A stretch of 64,000 nucleotides of DNA from Thysanoteuthis rhombus (GCA_963457665.1 OY735206.1:27489210-27553209), one strand, 5' to 3'. Numbered from the stretch's first letter, positions 22,495 to 34,598 are shown. The notes: generated from the sequence alone by a model not told the origin. Translations and numbers: made by a program.

Positions 22495-22875
22495 AGGGAA
22501 GTTTATATTATTAAGAAACAGATGTATAATCCCACAGAATAATCATGAACGCATTATATAATTACAAACTCGATTTGAAATGACCACCTGTGTCACTTGG
22601 CCTAGACCATGTAGATAGAATGAACAATTAGAGAAAATGAGGCTGCTGCAGGAATTAAACCTGTGACCAATAACTTGATCGCTTTAACGTAGCATTGCTC
22701 AAACCATTGAGCTAAACAGCCCTGTGAGAGGCTAAAGCCTAAATAACTGCTCTATCCCAACCTCATTTTTGTTCACTTGCTGTCTGTGTCAATACTATTT
22801 CTTCACAACAAGGAAAATTGCATTATGAAGAAACGGATACATAATCCGACAGAATAATCATAAATGTATTATATC
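22495..22875. repeat. Pair of direct repeats around a tRNA-like SINE head
   Basis: A block like AAGAAACGGATACATAATCC followed by ACAGAATAATCAT occurs at about 22512-22560 and again at about 22823-22872. An inverted, more diverged copy lies near 54360-54420. Between the two direct copies sits the tRNA-like sequence at 22641-22722. Confidence 0.55.
22641..22722 (-). repeat. tRNA-like cloverleaf, probably a SINE head
   Basis: 82 nt on the minus strand that fold as a class II tRNA. The acceptor stem GGCTGTT pairs fully with AGCAGCC, the D stem is GCTC/GAGC, the T stem is CAGG/CCTG with loop TTTAATT, and the variable region is long. The anticodon arm is weak (four of five pairs) and the base before the putative anticodon is C rather than T. 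It therefore looks tRNA-derived rather than a working tRNA gene. Confidence 0.55.
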
Positions 22876-23439
22876 ATTTTTGAATATTTTAATTATTTTT
22901 CTAATTTACACAGTCTAAGCCAAATGATATATTCTTTGTGTGATAATGGGAGGTTATTTCAAACAGTGTTTGAGATAATATAATGCATTCATAATTACTG
23001 AAGTTTATATACATATATACTCCTATCATAAAGAATATTGAGGCAATTACTAGAAACAAGCCTTTCAGTAGCTTTGTATGATCAATTTAACCTTTTTTTT
23101 TTTTCCTGGCCTTGACTCACAAAACATAAAAAACAGCTCTAACGTTTGTTGACTCCTGATGTCGATGATTGTGCAGATAATTATATTTATTTCGAAACAA
23201 ATTATTTGGGAGCAAGTAAACATTCCCTATAAATCAACCAGCAGTCAAGTTAATTTTATTTTTAATGGACTCAGTAAATATTGAGAGTTGTAAAAGGATT
23301 ATAAAAAGCCTGGATGCATGCTCATGGTCTTAATCATGTTTTTCCTGTAATGTGTATTTTCAAAGAGCCATTCAATTTTTTCTGGTGTAGGAATAGATTT
23401 CAAAACATAAAACCTAAACTTATTGAGTTTTTAATATTT

Positions 23440-23740
23440 CATACAATTGGCCCAGAGGTAGAGAACTTGCCTCAGGTTTGGTAGGTCATGGGCTTTATCC
23501 ATGGCCAAGTCATATTAGAGACTTTAAAAATCATACCCAATACCTCTCAGTTAAGCATTCAGCTTAAAAGGTCGGATTGAGAAAACCTGGAGAGGGATGG
23601 GTTCCATCAGGCTATCTTGCCCAAGACAAACCCATGAGGAAAACCCAAACAACACAATACAGGTGCCACAAAACCCTGTACTGAGTCAAGGGAACAATGA
23701 CCAAAAGACTGTATAGAACATACTTGAAAGTGTGAGTATA
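23440..23740 (+). repeat. tRNA-derived SINE
   Basis: GGCCCAGAGGTAGAGAACTT (A-box-like) and GGTCATGGGCTTTATCCATG (B-box-like) are followed by GGCCAAGTCATATTAGAGAC and TTTAAAAATCATACC. This layout resembles widespread metazoan tRNA-head SINEs. Confidence 0.6.
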
Positions 23741-23809
23741 TGCCAGCCACAGTATCTTATTTAGAGGGCTATCATAAAATGCGTTTCATTATAAATGCAT
23801 GTGTGTATA

Positions 23810-23813
23810 CATT

Positions 23814-23867
<54 letters not shown>

Positions 23868-24353
23868 TACAATTTTTGCTTTAAAATAAGGCATTATGAA
23901 ATATGTGTGTATATTCATTTTTAAAAAGAAAAAAAAAAAAAAAATGCATTTGAATTTGTAAAGTAATTTGTTTATGTACATATTTATATATAAATATGTG
24001 TGTATGAATGTGTATGTTTATGTGTGAATAAGGAAAGACAGTTTTATGAACTAAACTTTGCCCGGACCAAATCATTTAGCTGCAGTGAGCTGGGGCTCAT
24101 TTCTTCATTTTCCGATTTTCGTCATTGTTTCAGTCACTATTGTGAAATAATTCTGTCCGAGCAAAATTAGGTTTCTGAAACTGACTTTCCTTTTCCACAT
24201 TGTCAAATAATAATATCCATTACTCATTGTATATATATATATATATATAGATACACACGTGTGTGTGCTTGTAGGTATTTATAAGTATAAGTGTACATGT
24301 ATGCATGTGTATGTATATATGAGTGTCTATATATCTACATACACACATACGTG

Positions 24354-24401
<48 letters not shown>

Positions 24402-24560
24402 AACATTTACATTACCTTGTATTTACACATTAAAAAGTTTTGTTTGTCACAATGAAAAAGAATAATGAATAATGTTTGTATATTGGCATATCTTATTGAA
24501 AAAGATCTCGTGTGGATTTGTTTGCATGTGTGTGTCTGTGTGTGTGTGTGTGGATTTATA
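23810..24560. repeat. CA/TA/TG/CT microsatellite cluster
   Basis: Arrays at about 23813-23870 (CA then TA), 24228-24250 (TA), 24354-24405 (CT, TA, CA) and 24526-24552 (TG). It ends about 25 bp from the INPP4 stop codon, so it occupies the 3' UTR or the downstream flank of that gene. Confidence 0.85.
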
Positions 24561-24576
24561 TGGTGTGATTCCTCTC

Positions 24577-24709
24577 TTAGCCCTGTGATTGTCCGTAAGT
24601 CCCCCGGGGTGCTCTGTATAGCCGTGGGATGTACATCAATTGAATGGTGTTGAAATGATATTTTCGAACTCCAGTGTTCTTAACTGTATTCTCTCGACGA
24701 GTTCCTTCA
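24577..24709 (-). CDS. INPP4: Inositol polyphosphate 4-phosphatase, last exon
   Basis: The terminal exon of an INPP4-family lipid phosphatase, which removes the 4-phosphate of phosphatidylinositol 3,4-bisphosphate at endosomal and plasma membranes. It follows a TTGAAACAG acceptor and completes a split serine codon with the exon at 27280, giving [20 protein letters not shown] then [16 protein letters not shown] and TAA at 24577-24579. This matches the conserved family C-terminus (EG.RRENT.KN.G.RKY.FN...YR.P.GTYG). Thirteen exons from 56287 to here join without a frame break into 672 residues. Vertebrate relatives are about 900-980 residues, so the N-terminal third, including the C2 domain, is not covered. 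Identity of the family is very secure; whether it is type I- or II-like is not decidable here. Confidence 0.93.
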
Positions 24710-25819
24710 CTGTTTCAAGAAGAGAAAAAGAAAAAAAAAAAAAGATGAAAATTCAATTACCGAACAATTTCTCAATCACACACTATCTTTGTTCCTATGT
24801 AGTTTGTTATTTTCTGATTGTTTATGAGTAAAAAATATAGAAAATTGCTATTAATTCCTTCAAACTTTGCTTTTATGCCCAGGACAGTGATATCAATATA
24901 TAATTGCATTTCTTACTTTATACGATAGGAAATGTGCAAATTTACCAGTTGTCTAATTGAAAATAAGTAGATTTCAAATCATCATTGTTCTGGTTGCAAA
25001 AGAAAAGTTTCCAGGTAATAATTGACATTTTCTATACTTTTTAGACGTAGTCGATTAGAAAATGATACTTATTACGCCAGAACACAAAAATAAAAAAAAG
25101 TTGCATGCAGTTATCAGATAAACTTTTGGAAAAGAGAGTAATACCTTGGGCCTCTGAGCAAGGGATACAACCAGTACCTCACACTGTGGCCCAGAGGGCC
25201 AAGGGAGGGGAAGACTTCACTGGGTAGAAGTGGGTATAAGATCTATCCATTAATAGAATAGGTTGACAATCATTTACAGATGGATGAATATAATATGGTG
25301 TACTAAAAAGGTTATAGCATATGGAACCAGGATGGTGAAAGGACAAGGGTGTTTTTGTAGTGTGTGTGTGTGTGTGGAGGGGTTAGCTCAGCACATTTTC
25401 TATAAAATTACTCCTAGACCCTAATAATACAGAGAAAGCCTCTTATGGTGATTTCTTTGGAACAGAGTCTTTTAGATAACAATAAATCAGCTGATAACAC
25501 AAAGCAAAGGATATAAAAATTGGAACAAACTGCATCCATTGTCAGAAACAACCTTACATTACATGGAATTATACGGCAATTAATATTCCAACGGGATCAA
25601 TCCATTTCAGTAGTGATCGGTATAGAGACCTAACCATGTGGCCAACCAAGCACAAAGGTAATTTCAAAAACAATGGGATGGATTAGCTGAAATGTGTTGA
25701 CAACTTCAAAGAAGGGTAGCAGAGATTTGATCGTTGGGACTAAATTTGGAATGTTAATGACTCTCCCTAAATTACAGACAAGTCATTTGTTCACAACATT
25801 TTGGCTATGAACCCTCGTA

Positions 25820-26165
25820 TAGAGGTAAGGTAAAGCATCTCGTCTCGTAAGAGACAACACCCAATAGATTATGATGGCTGGTGACAAAGTTCCAGTTTCT
25901 GTTACATGTGTTATCTTACTTAATCTTTTTAGTCTCAAGTCTGGTCAAGAACAGGACTTTATGCCTACTAGTTTTTATGACCTTGACAGGATGCAAGTCC
26001 TCCAAAGGGATACCTCTACCCTAATCACACTGCTTAGAGTGTACTCAATTAGCTGCAGAGTGTAAAAAGAAATTTGCCTTAATGGATCATACCTGGAATT
26101 GAACCCAGGACCTTCTGCTTCAAAAGACAGACATACTAATTGCTACAGTATCCAAGCAGACAGAC
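25820..26165 (-). repeat. SINE family E, copy 1
   Basis: About 340 bp that aligns in order with 44700-45020 (CTCAAGTCTGGTCAAGAACA, TAGTTTTTATGAC, AGTGTACTCAATTAGC). It ends in a minus-strand tRNA-like head with B box GGTCCTGGGTTCAATTCC. Confidence 0.65.
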
Positions 26166-27279
26166 TAAACGGGAGCATTTTGAAAATAAGAATTGAAGAC
26201 CACAGGAAAGCACCAGCAAGTACAAATCTGGCATGGTTGGCCATATTTGGAGGGAGCAATATGGGCACAGGCACTCAGTGGATGAAGTGCAAATTATTAA
26301 CTGGTACAACAATTGGCTTATATGATGAAGCGGCATACATAATTTCTTCAGTCGACCAAGCATCAATATCAGTAGCATTTGGGAACCTCACATCATAAGC
26401 AACTTCTTAAGAAAAAGCAACTACATTATTCAATGCAAGGGAAGCAACTCGGAGGTTGATCCTGAAAACACCACCCAACTATACAAAAAACAGATGTGAC
26501 ATACCAAGTCTTATTGGGCATATACTCTAAGAATTGATAACTAATTCTAGAACCAGCAACACCTAATAAAGGCCAGAGAGTACACATCTGAAATGCTGTG
26601 AAGAAATAAACACAGAGGCAAAGAAAATAGTCCAACCATATCATGTATAATGATTAAGTACATACATAGTAATTATTGAAGCAGACTATACTTGATATTT
26701 ACCAAGTTTATCTTAATTACCACAAAGTCACAATAGCGGGGAACCCAGTGAGCTTATTAATCATAATTACACTAAGTGTGAAAATGCGGATTTTATAAGA
26801 TTGCAAAAAATTTCACAAAATCACTAGATTTATATATAACTGCTCTCCAAGCAAAGGACAGTAGCCTGATCCAGAGCCGTCCCACTACACAAGTGAACAA
26901 AGCAACTACTTAAAGTTCCTACAACCACTAGAGAGCCCCCAAGGTGTCAATAGTGTTTGCAGTACCAAGATGCGGCAAAATCTGCTAATGACCCTTTAAA
27001 TGCTAGGGGATGGTGCTGGCTTGACTTATACTTGCAAGAAGCCTCTGATGACAGAAAAACATTCCTTTTTGAACCTTAGTCATCAGATTATCGCAAAAAA
27101 AGTTTTGAAAAATAATGAAAAAAAATTTTTAACCCTTAAATCTATACAGAGAAAAAATAATGTCAATTCCAAAGGAAATAACTCCTGATTGAAAATTACT
27201 CCTTTTCACAGAAGAGTTCTGCTATTTTCTGTCAGATTATGAATTCGAAAGTTGAAATAGCAAGATTGGTCCAAATTAC

Positions 27280-27434
27280 CTGCGGAAGCAATCCAATGCT
27301 TGCATGAAAACATGAGGGGCAAGGTCGTGCTCTCTCTGAAGAAGCTGGACTTGTTCAAGTGTTGCTGACATACTGGTTCGATCTTTGCCACTTTTGCAGC
27401 AAATAAAACGAACACCATTCAATTTCCGGGTAAT
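27280..27434 (-). CDS. INPP4: INPP4 catalytic exon (CKSGKDRT)
   Basis: Reads [20 protein letters not shown] then [20 protein letters not shown] and [19 protein letters not shown] is the Cx5R P-loop: the cysteine is the nucleophile and the arginine binds phosphate. Vertebrate INPP4 has CKSAKDRT, so the middle Ala is Gly here, as in the PTEN loop; all catalytic residues are intact. Starts phase 0 after a CTTTCAG acceptor and ends in a split AG/T serine codon at donor GTAATT. Neighbouring exons are at 31740 (upstream) and 24577 (downstream). Confidence 0.96.
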
Positions 27435-27466
27435 CTGAAAGAAAGACAATTATTTATGAACAATTA

Positions 27467-27827
27467 ATTGAACAACAATAGCCATCAAAGATGATAAACA
27501 GTTCTACCCTTTTTTATATTTCATACATGCATGTATTCCAGCAGTGATAGCCCTCCTGTTATGTCAAAACTCCTCTTTTTTAAAAAAAAAGCTTTTTTGA
27601 CTTTTTGGGGCCTCATTTTGACATATTTATAAATAACATCTAGATTCTTCAGAATCTACATAATTCTAAATGTTTTTTTCTAACTCTATTTTAGATGTTT
27701 CCCAGTGGAAAATGCCACTGATATCATGAATAGAATTCACTCTAACCAGACTTATTCTTCAATGGAAATTTTTGTACAAGACATCAAATTTTGATGTAAC
27801 AGATGTTCAAGTATTGACTGTGATGGA
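27467..27827. repeat. MITE family B, copy 2
   Basis: Starts ATTGAACAACAATAGCCATC and ends TTTTGATGTAACAGATGTTC. The ends are imperfect inverted repeats. It starts 33 bp from the upstream boundary of the catalytic exon of INPP4. Confidence 0.6.
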
Positions 27828-27875
27828 GGATTAGTCCTTATTTTCAAATTTTAAGACTTCTTTTTAACCTTTATC

Positions 27876-28222
27876 TAATCTAATCACCATAGACCCATAA
27901 ATAGCCTGACCACTCAGCCAAATGGGCTACAGATTTTTCTCTCTATGAATGCCAGTCTATATGTGTCTGTGTCTGTGTCTACTGGGTGCTCCTGGTGACA
28001 GTGGGGGGGGGGGGCCACAACTTTGAAAATTTTCATGAGTACACCACTAAGCACAAACTAAAAAAGTGCTTTCTGGGGTCTCTATGGTCATTCTGGGACC
28101 AACAAAACCCAAATCTTGAGCTGGTATTTTTTTTAGAGAATCTTACATAAAAGATCTATTTTCAACACAATTTTTTAGATAATTGGTTTGGGTACATGTG
28201 CCGACTATGGTAATCCACTTAT
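27876..28222. repeat. MITE family C, copy 2 (inverted relative to copy 1)
   Basis: Begins TAATCACCATAG and ends CTATGGTAATCC, so the ends are inverted repeats. The internal order (TGGTCAT, TAAAAGATCTATTTT, AATGGGCTACAG) is the reverse complement of 4409-4797. Confidence 0.6.
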
Positions 28223-28599
28223 GTGAGGGCGGGATATGAATTTGATTTTTTTTTATTGCCATATTTATTCAGGCCGATCACCCTCCAACAGTGAGGAAAC
28301 AGCATCAAGTGGAAATAAATGTGGGTTTGAATCTCACTTAACACTTATCCTTTTTTATATCAATGCTGTTTGCTCACTGCCAGAGTGAAATGGGCCCCGA
28401 GTAATAGCCGAGATAAAAAAAAAGATGTAAAGCAAAGGAGTAAAGACCATTAATTCATATTGAAAGATTTAGAATGAAGAAGGAGAATTCCTTATTGGAT
28501 GAATTATACACATACCGAAGATCAAAAATAAATCAGCAAAAAAACCTACTTCAATCTAATAGATTTAATAGAAAACAAAGAAAAAAAAGGAAAAAAAGC

Positions 28600-29009
28600 A
28601 GGTCTGGTAAGACACACAATGAAAACCGTCATGTGACCAACGTCTTTTAGCAGCACGCCATGTTGGGGATGATCAAACAAAAAATTGTTAGGCAGTAATC
28701 ACAGAAAAAAATTTGTATTTTCATAAAACAGGTGTAAATGCAGTCACACACTAACTCAGAGATCATTTTAGCCAAAATTTACATTGCCAATTGAGTTCCA
28801 TACTAGAAACCTACCATGGGGGGGGGATTTGGAGAAAAAAACAAAACACTTTTCTTAGACGTAATAAGTAGCAAACGTTAAAATTTTCAGCCCTTCAACT
28901 CCATTGGCTCTGCCTGTAAGTGGAATATTTTCATACATGCATATCGAGCCAGTCAAACCAAGTTAAAAACTGAAGAAAGCTATGTTGGTAGTTTTGGTTG
29001 ACTGTTTCT
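28600..29009 (+). repeat. Repeat family D, copy 1
   Basis: Begins GGTCTGGTAAGACACACAAT, with GAAAACCGTCATGTGACCAA and CACGCCATGTTGGGGATGAT. It ends GGTTGACTGTTTCT, whose complement AGAAACAGTCAACC mirrors the AAACCGTCATGTGACC near the start. This suggests short inverted termini. Other copies are at 29440, 41095, 43985, 53018 and 57600. Confidence 0.6.
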
Positions 29010-29439
29010 AAAAAAACAAAAAAAAAGGTCATTTTGACATAAGTTGGGTTGAGTAGCAACGGTATCAGTTGATAATGAAAATAGAGCTTTGCTGGTTTTG
29101 AATTACACTATCTTTGGAGGTTACCAGTGTCATTGTGATGTGCAACAGGAAGATAAGCAAAAATGAAAATAATTCTAAAAATCTATGTCTACATAGCTTC
29201 ATAAAAGTCAAATTTCATCACCATGGTTGACTTCCATTTAAAGAATAATTATGCAACTATTTGTTTATTGTTTTTTTCAAATCTCCACACAAAAATGTAC
29301 TCATTCCGAAGCTTATTGTAAAAATTCTCCAATGCTTTTTGCTAATCTATTTACAATAATTAATCACCACTATCCATGAAACTGGTTTAGGTAATTCATT
29401 GGCCTGAACATTTATATACAACTATGTATTTGGACTTTG

Positions 29440-29742
29440 CCCAGCAACTGAGCTGAAACTTGGAATTTTGCACACAAACACATAGGTCAACCCCCCCCCC
29501 ATGAGTAGAGAAATTGGATTTTTTTAAAATTTCCCTCCAAAATGATGTTTAACAGGAGGTATTCAATTACCAAAGTAATTTTATGCTAAATTGTGCTCTT
29601 AATTTGCATCCACACTTGTTTTTTGAAAGTTTGAGTGCCCAGCAAAAGGTGAGTTAATTCACTTATTCATTGATCACCCCTTTTACCAATTATTTAATTG
29701 ATCATCCCAACATGACATGCTGCCAAAAGATATAGGTCAGAT
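29440..29742 (-). repeat. Repeat family D, copy 2
   Basis: The reverse-complement order of copy 1: GATCATCCCAACATGACATG, CTGCCAAAAGATATAGGTCA and GATCACCCCTTTTACC. Confidence 0.55.
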
Positions 29743-31010
29743 GGAGATTGAGAGAGAAACACCTTTTTACATATATACCATCTGTTATGCATGTAAATGT
29801 TATTGTTGTTGCTGTTATTAATCAGTTTTATCCACAACTAATCGGATTTAAATACTATTGCTGGATTCAAGTAATTCATGTCTTCTCACAATCATTTATA
29901 TATGTATCTATCGAGTTGGACTTCACTGAGCTCTAAGCTTTCTGAGTAAAACTTGAAATTCTGCACACACACTTTCTCCTCAATCAGTAAGGACATTGTT
30001 TTCATTTTCACATCTTTGGAAAAATGACCCCACACGCACACCCAAATTTTTAGTCTTAATTATTATATTGTAATATTAATTGTAAATATTATATATTCAT
30101 GATTTAAATTTCTACAAAATTTAAGAGATAAAAATGAGCACATATGGGTGTCAGTGATTCATAATTTCCCTTAGGATGCTAATTTTTATTTGCGTTACAT
30201 TTTAGTGATTTATTTTCAAAGATTATTTTTTTTTTTTTGCAATAAATGCTGTAAAACTTGACCTCTCCATATGAAGGGTATACATGCAAATTGGTATGTT
30301 TAATTGTATATTCATTTGGTTTCATTTTCTGTCAGATTTCTGTTATAACCTAAAAGTAATAATAGATTCGTCCATGTGAAATAGACAAGCATAGCTAAAA
30401 ACAACAAATAATTATTGGGTTGTAATGAAATGAAATAGGCTGTTATGACATAACAATGAATAATATGTCACAAACATACATAGTACTTTGTATTTGATCA
30501 CACATTAAAATAGTCTAGGTCGAGTTGAGACCTTAAAAGAAAATCAAATTAGGATACTACATATTACAAATTGAATGTAACTTTAATCTTCAACATCCAT
30601 TTTATCAAAATACTACCTAATTTTTTTGAGAATGATTTCTTTCTTTTGCAATAAATTGAATGAAAATATCTCTTATTTTATCAAAATTCATCTAAATAGC
30701 AATTTCTGATATCTAGATGTGAACAAAAAACATGGATTTAGATGGAAAATATCTAAATTGACAACACTGAGCAAGGGAAGTAACTGTGTGCCAGTCAGTG
30801 TCAGCAATCAATGCTATCACATCTACTGAATACAAGCCCTTTAGCCAATTAGAATGAAATAAGCCCTTGTATAACTTCAAGATAAATTTTGTACATAAAC
30901 GAGCCTAGTTAGTTTGGCTGAGTTGGTAAGTGAGCCAACTACTACTCACTTAGTCATGATTTCAAATTAGTGTAAAGAAATATTAATTCTCAAAATGTAT
31001 TTATTCACTA
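29743..31010. other. INPP4 intron stretch with no recognised feature
   Basis: AT-rich intron. No conserved coding segment or family match is visible to me. Confidence 0.45.
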
Positions 31011-31362
31011 GAACTGAACAACTGTAGCCATCAAAGATGGCCAAGGCTTCTATTTTTTTTTCATAAGCACATATGTATGGCCATACCGTTTTGTTTACTG
31101 ACTTGAAAATTGGCATCAGCACTTAACTAAACTCTTCTGAAGAAAATTTTTTTTTTCATTTTTGGAAAAAAAGCTTTTCTGGGGCCCTATCCCAAATGGT
31201 TTAATAATAAATAAGTTTGTACATGTTTTTTTACTCTATTTCAGATGTTTTCCTATGAAAAACAACAGTGATGTCATAAATAGAATATATTCTGACCATA
31301 TTTATTCTTCAATGGAATTTTTTCACATGACTTGATGCCACAGTTGTTCAATTATTGACTGC
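31011..31362. repeat. MITE family B, copy 3 (best termini)
   Basis: Left end GAACAACTGTAGCCATCAAA; right end TTGATGCCACAGTTGTTCAA. These are inverted repeats of about 20 bp with few mismatches. It is the clearest copy for defining the family. Confidence 0.7.
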
Positions 31363-31739
31363 GGTAAGTAAAATGAGCTCTGGTGTATTTCTAACTTAAA
31401 TTTTGGTAGATATGAAAGACTTGTCAATTCAGCTCAGTTGGAAATCAGTTGTGATCTAAAATCACAGTAGAGGAGAGTTAATTCTTATCCCGTTAGACAA
31501 CTGATGATTGTTTTTGACATTCCTCTAACAGCAAAAAAAAAAAAAAAAAAAAAAATCAACACCAGGTTTGGATCGGAGTTTTACAAAATAAAGGAAAAAA
31601 AGAATAAGCGATCAAGCTGTGTTTAAAATGCACACACAAATGAATATTACTACACAAATTGCAATGAGATAATAAAAATAAAAAACACTACGTTGCTAAT
31701 TTTCCATAGGTATAATTGATAATGGAATCTATGACTTAC

Positions 31740-31855
31740 TTCAGCAGATATGTGAAGAACGTCAACGTTCTTGCTTTTTTTCGATAGAACATTGTACTGC
31801 AGTTGTCTGACAAGGTCAGTCAGCCGCCCAGTCATAATACCACTTTGGTTGCTGT
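31740..31855 (-). CDS. INPP4: INPP4 exon upstream of the catalytic loop
   Basis: Reads SNQSGIMTGRLTDLVRQLQY then NVLSKKSKNVDVLHISAE, matching the family segment KNKNVDIL..AAE that directly precedes RRLNGVRF. It opens with two bases that complete an Asp codon from the exon at 33729. It ends on a full GAA codon before donor GTAAGT. Confidence 0.93.
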
Positions 31856-32499
31856 CTGAAAGTTTACATAGTACAAAAACAAAAAGAGAATTAGAGTCAA
31901 ACCAAACACAAAAAGTTTGGAATACACATAGCAGTCACTACTTTGGGGATTTTGAAAGTATCATTTCTAAATAGATGTAACAATATACTATGCATATTTA
32001 TTCATTTTCTGTCAGGTTAAGCAACAGAATTCTTCTACAGCATTAGTGAGTAGGTTAAATTCCTTCTATATTATCCACGAAACAATACATATCCATATAT
32101 TTCATATATACCATCACTTTTGACAGCACAGCTATACTAGTGCACAAATAATATCTCTCTCTCTCTTTCACACTTTATATACATATATATAATGAAGAGT
32201 GTGACTTTTTATATCAATATATGTTATACATGATTAAATCAAGATAAAATTTACATTTTTCTGATAAGATATCTTGTAACCAACACTTGAAACATTGGAA
32301 TCTTACAGCAAAATGAGTCCAAGTCACTTATCAAACCTCAGATGCAATTCATTAGGGGGGGGGCATTTATTTATGCTATTAACAGCTTTGAAGTAGTGAA
32401 CTTATCAAGTCTTAAAATGAATAATAGAATTTGAAGAGACCAATGAAACTCCATGGAAACACACACACATAGTTTCACCAAATGCATTACGTGTGTGCG

Positions 32500-32548
32500 T
32501 GTGTGCGTATATATATATATATATATATATATACATACACACACACAT
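32500..32548. repeat. TG/TA/CA compound microsatellite
   Basis: (TG)n-like, then (TA)n, then (CA)n. Overlapping open frames on both strands are artefacts. Confidence 0.85.
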
Positions 32549-32604
32549 TTCTCTTAAAGTATTTGAGGTTAAAAAGGTCCATAACCTCTCTGCAATTACC
32601 ATGG

Positions 32605-32945
32605 CTTGGCTATAACATGGTTTGGTTTGCTTTCTTGGACCCCAACACTCATGTTATAGCAGGGGATGCCTGTGGTATGCTTTCTCTAAGAATGTCCTCT
32701 AAATGTACAGAGAGATCTTCATTGTCATAAATTTCATAAATCCAAACTTACAAGGGTCCTTATGTAACCACTTGGAAGCCTGTAAGCTATACAGAAGAAT
32801 ACAAAGTCACATACATGTGCACCTAAAAACATACAAGAGAGACAATTCACAATACAGTAATCCCCCTTCCTAATGGGGATGTTGGGGTCCAAGAAAGATA
32901 ACGATGTTATAACTGAAGGGCATACAATCAAAAGTCATTTAAAAG
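32605..32945. repeat. Two copies of repeat family F in opposite orientation
   Basis: TTTCTTGGACCCCAACACTC near 32630 and GATGTTGGGGTCCAAGAAAG near 32880 are reverse complements of each other. The pair is inverted about 250 bp apart. Confidence 0.55.
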
Positions 32946-33728
32946 TTCACCAGTGAACAAAGGTGTTGTTATCATCACAAAATCAAAGGAACTATAACAA
33001 AATTTTAAAAAAAACAATTTAATTATATTTAATTATTTGCAGAGAGAAAAAACTAGGGCATGCTATTGAAAAACATTATTCAATTTCATGAAAATCTTCA
33101 GGAGGTGTAACATAAAATAATGTGACACTGTTCTTCATTTATTTATGATGTCATTAATATCAACAATAAAACAGAAACAGCATCATTAATGTAATAACAA
33201 TGAAAACAGATTTTTTTTTCAAATGCCATAACATCTATAATTCAATTTAATCTCTTTCTTTAGAAACATTCAGCAGAAAAAAACCTGATTCTGAAACCAA
33301 ATCAAAATGATTAGAGATACACCTCACATCATGAAAATGTCACTATATGTGTTCATTTCAGTAGAAATTTCAATTGTAAATCAAGCAACCTCTCATATCA
33401 AGAACCACCGATCCAAACGACTTCAAACTTGACAGTGCAATGTCCAGTGCACGGACCAACATATCTGAAGAATATCAACTTTGTATATTGACCAGATGTT
33501 GATTTATCTTGGTACACACTCATACAGATTTCTCATATTATAGTTACAATTGATATTTTGTCATATTAATTCAGTCTTTGGGTCAAATTTTCTGTCTTTG
33601 TTTCCTTTTTCTAGACTAATGGACTATGACATTTATACAAGCAAAGATGTTGGCATCCATCGATCAACTGCCTCGCACATCAAACAAAGCTATCTGGTGG
33701 GAGGTCTGTACAGCCTTAATCCTCTTAC

Positions 33729-33826
33729 CTGGATCACCCAGAATCCTGCTGTAGACTTCAAAATAGTCATTCATTCTTTTCAATCCCATCTTGTTAATGT
33801 CCTCCTGAAGAGCTGTACTGCCAAAT
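33729..33826 (-). CDS. INPP4: INPP4 exon (FGSTALQEDIN segment)
   Basis: Reads FGSTALQEDINKMGLKRMND then YFEVYSRILGDP, matching the family pattern FGDTSLQ..IN...L..LN.Y.E.....L. One base completes the previous Lys codon at its start, and one base (G) begins the Asp codon of the next exon; the donor is GTAAGA. Confidence 0.93.
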
Positions 33827-34457
33827 CTTCAACAGGAAACAAAATTTAAAAAAAAAACATTCATATATACACTAGTAAAATACTCATAAAAAATGATGGG
33901 ATTATCACTCATGAATAATATATCATACAAGTACATATTTTAGTATAAATGTATTTACCTATTTATAAGGATGCAATTAACTTACAATAGCCAAGTTGGG
34001 AGTTGTTTTGGTTTTTTTTGTTAAAATTTGGAAAATACCATCACCATGATGTTTTTTAGATGGTGTGTAGTGGAGTACTTGTACAAATCAGTTTGTGTCT
34101 AGGAAAACAACCGAGCAAAAAACATCAGTGTTAGCAACAAAATTGAGACTGAAACTCAGTGTTTGCTGACTCAAAAAAAATTTCTTGAGCTAGTTTGACA
34201 ATCAAAAAGCACCAGATAAAAAAATAGCCAAACACCATCAAAATTGGCCAATAATCTAAAAGAAAAAAAAAAAAGCTAAAAATAGCAAAAAGAAATGGCA
34301 TCAAAATGATAAGCACTTCTGTGCAAATTTAGTTATTTTCACACTGCCAAATCTTTATTTATCAAATATGGAGAAGGGAAGGTTAACATTGGGTATGTTT
34401 TCAGATTGAGTCAGTGATTGAGGCCACGGTGATTGAATAAAATAAAATGTTACTTAC

Positions 34458-34598
34458 TTGTCCGCTAAAGTTGCCAATTCATTAATGCCAATGTTGAAAT
34501 AAACTGGACTGACATTGATATGATGGCCAGATCTTAATTTACTTGGGAGTTTGTCAAAGACAGCTGACAACAGTGGGACACAAACAATGATGGAATGC
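34458..34598 (-). CDS. INPP4: INPP4 exon (FNIGINELATLADK segment)
   Basis: Reads HSIIVCVPLLSAVFDKLPSK then LRSGHHINVSPVYFNIGINE and LATLADK. FN.GIN...TLA.KFG is one of the most conserved blocks of INPP4 proteins. It follows a TTTTGCCAG acceptor. Both split codons (Arg at the start, Lys at the end) join correctly. Confidence 0.94.

Noticed and set aside
22641-22722. Functional tRNA gene
   Set aside because: Good acceptor, D and T arms, but a weak anticodon arm, C at the position before the anticodon, and repeat context favour a SINE head.
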